Assembly (NCBI GenBank): GCA_037380725.1
Contig: JARRRL010000063.1
Span: 1 to 16,644 of the forward strand
Source: JARRRL01 sp037380725
GTDB taxonomy: Bacteria > Pseudomonadota > Gammaproteobacteria > Pseudomonadales > JANQJO01
DNA: 16,644 nucleotides
Direction: 5' to 3'
Shown here one piece after another: positions 14,601 to 16,644 of the stretch. The translations under genes and the position numbers were made by a program. Within the stretch, counting starts at the first letter, position 1; each line of letters opens with the position of its first letter. Under the pieces are notes generated by a model. That model saw only the letters and a list, made by a program, of their open reading frames with translations. It was not told where the DNA came from and searched no databases.

Positions 14601-16644
14601 TGGTAAAGTTTGCCCGTTTCGCAGCGCCGTCATCATGTCGCCAATGCTGCCATGACACGCGTTCAGTAATTCAAATAACTCATTTTTTATTTCAAAACGA
14701 TTATCACAAATTCCTTCGTACAGTGCCTCCAAACGATTCGCCAGCTCGCCCACCGGACGAATATCCGCCAAATGCGCCCCGCCTTTCAACGTATGCAAAT
14801 CACGCTGAAGTTCTTTAACGCACAACAGGTTACTGTTGTCCTGCTGCCAATCGCGCAATAAATTGGCCGCACTTTCCATGATGTCGATCGCCTCGTCGAG
14901 AAAGATGTCGATCACTTCCGGATCCACATTTACTTCCAACGCATCATTTTTGCTGATTTTTTTATCAGAAGTCTCAGGCGCAATGCTCACCTCTTCCGAT
15001 TCATTGTCGACATAATGCGCTCTATTCGAACTCAATATTTCCGGTTTTGGCAATGCATTGTATTCGGCTATTTTCTCCGGTGGTACGAATGCCAACAAGC
15101 GGCTCGACAACGCTTCGGGTGAAACAATACTCAGCCCATTGGCCAAGTTATCCATCATGTCAATCAAGCGATCATGCGCTTCATGTGCCGTGGCGAAGAA
15201 AGCATCATCCACTCGCGTAGCCCCTGACTCCACACTGCGATACGCGTACTCAAGACCTCGGCATAAGTCCACAACCTCAGGGATTCCCGCATCCTGTGCG
15301 CTCACACGCAGCAAGGCCAATTGCTGGTACAAGGCGTTTAACTCTGGCGCAAGCTCAGCGGGATTCGCACGATAACTGGATAAAAAATGTCCAGCATCGA
15401 GCAGCTTATCAACCCCTTTCGTTAAGAAAATTTTAGTCACGAAAGGACTGACACTCAGGCAATCAACGCCTTCAAAAATACCCTCCGATTCCCGCTCACT
15501 GAGTGTACGCATAATGTGCGATTTGAGTTCGAGGATAAACGCTTCCTGCGGCAGAACGGGACGATGTGGATCCGCCATTAGACCATCTAAGGCTTGATTC
15601 AACGCTTGTATGCAACGCTCTAAAAAGTTCTGCAGCGCAGGATCCACAAAATGATTACAGCGGTGAATGCGCTTAATGAATCGCTCCAACGGCGTCACCA
15701 CATCCGACACAGCGGTAATCCCCGCCATATTGGCGCAGCCTTTTAAGGTGTGTAACGCCCGCAGCAGTTCATTGGTGGGACTGGCATCAATGCCGCCCGA
15801 CTCACTGAGAAACTCGTGCACAACCGCCAAATGACCCGCCGCTTCCTCGCGAAAAATCTCCACCAAGACGGGATCAAGACCTGCAAGATTCGCCAGTGAC
15901 GCTGCTTCAGCTTCTCCTTCCTGAGCGCCCTCACGCACAGAGCCCTCGGATAGCCGTTCCATACCCTTCACGTTGATCTGTCGATTTCCCATCGCGGCAA
16001 GGTGCGCCGTCTCGGTCAAACCCCTGACATCAACCGGCGTGGGTTGCTGTTGTTTAAACGAGTCCACCAATAACGGCAAACATTCCAACGTTTTCTCGAT
16101 GAGCGCAAACACGAGCGGCGAAGCCGTTATGGCGCGATCAATCACTCGATTCAGCAGGTTTTCGATGGCCCAAGATACTTCGCCCACAACCTGAGCGCCA
16201 ACCATGCGACCACTGCCCTTCAACGTATGAAAGGCTCGGCGGATTTCTTTAAGCGCATCATGATTTTCCGTGTCACGACACCATTGTGGATACGCGTCTT
16301 GAATCGTCGTGAGGACTTCTTCAGCCTCTTCCACAAAAATATCAACGACATCATCATCAATCCACTTTTCAATCGTCGCTTCTTCTGGCGCCAGTGCTGG
16401 CAAGGGCGCACTCAAGTCAAACACATCCCGACTCTCAGCGGATAGTGGTGCAGATACGACGGGTGGATTCGGATCAAGCGCCGCCGACGCTACAGCATCC
16501 TCTTGTAGTTCAACTGATTGTAGTTCAACTGATTGTAGTTCAACTGATTGTAGTTCAACTGATTGTGGCTCAATTGCTTGTAGTTCAACTACTTGTGGTT
16601 CAACTGATTGTGGCTCAATTGCTTGTAGTTCAACTAATTGTGGT
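11658..16644 (-). CDS. chpA: ChpA-like hybrid chemotaxis histidine kinase, 5' end beyond the window
   Basis: A giant CheA-type hybrid kinase of the type IV pilus chemosensory pathway. The frame is open to the right edge (at least 1,660 codons), so the start is outside; the GTG at 16424 is internal. In order from the right: a pentapeptide-repeat linker (16503-16644); Hpt domains with HTLKG or HTFKG and phospho-His codons at 16227-16229, 15750-15752, 14793-14795 and 14109-14111; a degenerate Hpt (around 15300) with Ala for His; and a Ser/Glu/Pro-rich linker (about 13600-14500). Then come the CheA kinase core (N-box LRNAVDHGIE, DDGKG, FSTA, GRGVGMDVV; about 12550-12960), a CheW domain (about 12115-12540) and a receiver domain with VVDDS and phospho-Asp codon 11880-11882. 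P. aeruginosa ChpA is about 2,470 residues, so several more phosphotransfer domains probably lie to the right. Confidence 0.88.
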   Translation of the reverse strand, partial: PQLVELQAIEPQSVEPQVVELQAIEPQSVELQSVELQSVELQSVELQEDAVASAALDPNPPVVSAPLSAESRDVFDLSAPLPALAPEEATIEKWIDDDVVDIFVEEAEEVLTTIQDAYPQWCRDTENHDALKEIRRAFHTLKGSGRMVGAQVVGEVSWAIENLLNRVIDRAITASPLVFALIEKTLECLPLLVDSFKQQQPTPVDVRGLTETAHLAAMGNRQINVKGMERLSEGSVREGAQEGEAEAASLANLAGLDPVLVEIFREEAAGHLAVVHEFLSESGGIDASPTNELLRALHTLKGCANMAGITAVSDVVTPLERFIKRIHRCNHFVDPALQNFLERCIQALNQALDGLMADPHRPVLPQEAFILELKSHIMRTLSERESEGIFEGVDCLSVSPFVTKIFLTKGVDKLLDAGHFLSSYRANPAELAPELNALYQQLALLRVSAQDAGIPEVVDLCRGLEYAYRSVESGATRVDDAFFATAHEAHDRLIDMMDNLANGLSIVSPEALSSRLLAFVPPEKIAEYNALPKPEILSSNRAHYVDNESEEVSIAPETSDKKISKNDALEVNVDPEVIDIFLDEAIDIMESAANLLRDWQQDNSNLLCVKELQRDLHTLKGGAHLADIRPVGELANRLEALYEGICDNRFEIKNELFELLNACHGSIGDMMTALRNGQTLPDPQVWLDAADAYLEQHSDHFDYEPVTWEERLTDEALEPETGALLPESSPEALPERPAAESMDEDGVSDAEPDAAAEASVSEASVSMDTDFSPSSSSSSSSVSGEEVSPLQTLLGDDFDNLDIEVFSIFLEEAEELTEQADDALQAWLAEPKNSEHGHVLKRVVHTFKGGARLAGLSALGDLSHDFETFLEGMPIGVPDAAFLQETQRRFDQVVQWATNLRTVVQQHEDGEQVALSAAPEHVPESTTETAENDRVERDASLDEPPEPQFSLPVSPLPFSSLPSSSEDSSIVAHVRNESGDDVRRDEHESNAASASVEAKTPDPVPLVRTAAGLPLHHAVTVPHKVEMPSVRRELKAGRRGGESVKVLSSLLEKLVNLAGESSIFHGRVENEVNRFHQTIDDMGATIDRLRDLLRRLDIETEAHVLHRYERDKRDEGYGQYEDFDPLEMDRYSALNQLSRSLSESASDLVDLKDTLGAKVRNAETLLIQQSRVNTELQEGLMRTQLEPFSKMIPRLRRIVRQVSAELGKQVELEVINAEGELDRNVLDRMVAPLEHMLRNAVDHGIETPEERKRTDKNPMGRITLFLSREGGEVVLRLSDDGKGISVDSVKRKAIAQGLMTEETVLSDVEIMQFIFRPGFSTASQVTQISGRGVGMDVVNSEIKQLGGSLKIHSAMGVGTQFTVRLPFTVSVNRALMVVVGEDHYAIPLSNIEGIVRVSPYELINYYKPNAPQFGYAGRQYRLEYLGRYVHGNAVPPLDGIANPLPVLLLRSSENAVALQVDQLVGSREVVVKSLGPQLSTVSGISGATILGDGNVVIILDLLAMLRARRAEVVTGKETTGDGAFPVSVRAAGKRRKTPLIMVVDDSVTVRKVTSRLLERHGLEVVLAKDGVDAITKLQDIEPDVMLLDIEMPRMDGFEVASQVRHSERLRELPIIMITSRTGEKHRNRAFSLGVNKYMGKPVQETQLLENIRELLKQEVDM
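14346..14375. repeat. Perfect 15-bp tandem duplication in a chpA linker
   Basis: tgataccgacgcttc occurs at 14346-14360 and 14361-14375 without mismatch. It encodes a repeated Glu-Ala-Ser-Val-Ser in the disordered Ser-rich linker, next to an eight-Ser run. Being a multiple of three, it preserves the frame. Confidence 0.85.
16503..16644 (-). repeat. Pentapeptide-coding 15-bp tandem repeat in chpA, running off the edge
   Basis: Nine full 15-bp units and a partial tenth run from 16503 to the window end. The four units at 16503-16562 are identical. The next three (16563-16607) begin to repeat as a 45-bp block from 16608. On the minus strand they encode Gln-x-(Val/Ile)-Glu-(Leu/Pro), for example QSVEL and QAIEP. 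The tract links an upstream domain to the first visible Hpt domain. The regular acidic/hydrophobic spacing suggests an extended or helical spacer. Confidence 0.9.

Overview
The window looks like a chromosomal segment of a free-living gammaproteobacterium, probably marine or aquatic. The lepA-lepB order, the LepB sequence and a type IV pilus Chp chemosensory module (a ChpA-like kinase followed by a ChpC-like CheW protein) resemble pseudomonad and oceanospirillal chromosomes. The species cannot be named from the sequence alone.

Layout. Minus strand, positions 1-3781: an unidentified gene running off the left edge (start at 31), then lepB (signal peptidase I), lepA (elongation factor 4) and, upstream of lepA, a small HNH-endonuclease gene. 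A leader with three 21-bp tandem repeats precedes the HNH gene. Positions 3782-4468 are non-coding and hold a promoter for the next gene. Plus strand, 4469-5932: a multihaem c-type cytochrome lipoprotein with four CxxCH motifs. Positions 5933-6437 are non-coding, with a well-spaced promoter and a near-palindrome. Plus strand, 6438-11017: a large calcium-binding-repeat surface-protein locus. Minus strand, 11126 to the right edge: chpC-like and chpA-like genes, the latter lacking its 5' end. A bidirectional hairpin separates the convergent blocks at 11057-11085.

The surface-protein locus is the most unusual part. A signal peptide and a heptahistidine run lie in one frame (from 6438). The rest of the protein continues in another frame, so a net -1 shift is needed somewhere in 6893-7217. 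The downstream frame holds a secreted domain, thrombospondin type-3 (TSP3) Asp-rich repeats, a (Gly-Asn)12 linker, about four and a half copies of a 122-residue super-repeat, and a GlyGly-CTERM-like tail. It then runs, without a stop codon, into a second complete-looking protein: signal peptide, beta-barrel, short TSP3 segment and OmpA peptidoglycan-binding domain. This appears to be two secreted or outer-membrane genes that have become one reading frame.

A second theme is recent short tandem duplication. Examples span the stop codons of lepB, the HNH gene and the cytochrome gene. Others lie upstream of lepA and HNH, in the Gly-Asn linker, and in two chpA linkers, including a pentapeptide repeat that runs off the right edge.

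Functionally, lepA, lepB and the gene at the left edge are housekeeping. ChpA and ChpC would form part of the sensory system controlling twitching motility. The cytochrome and the TSP3/OmpA proteins are envelope proteins with no visible operon link to it.
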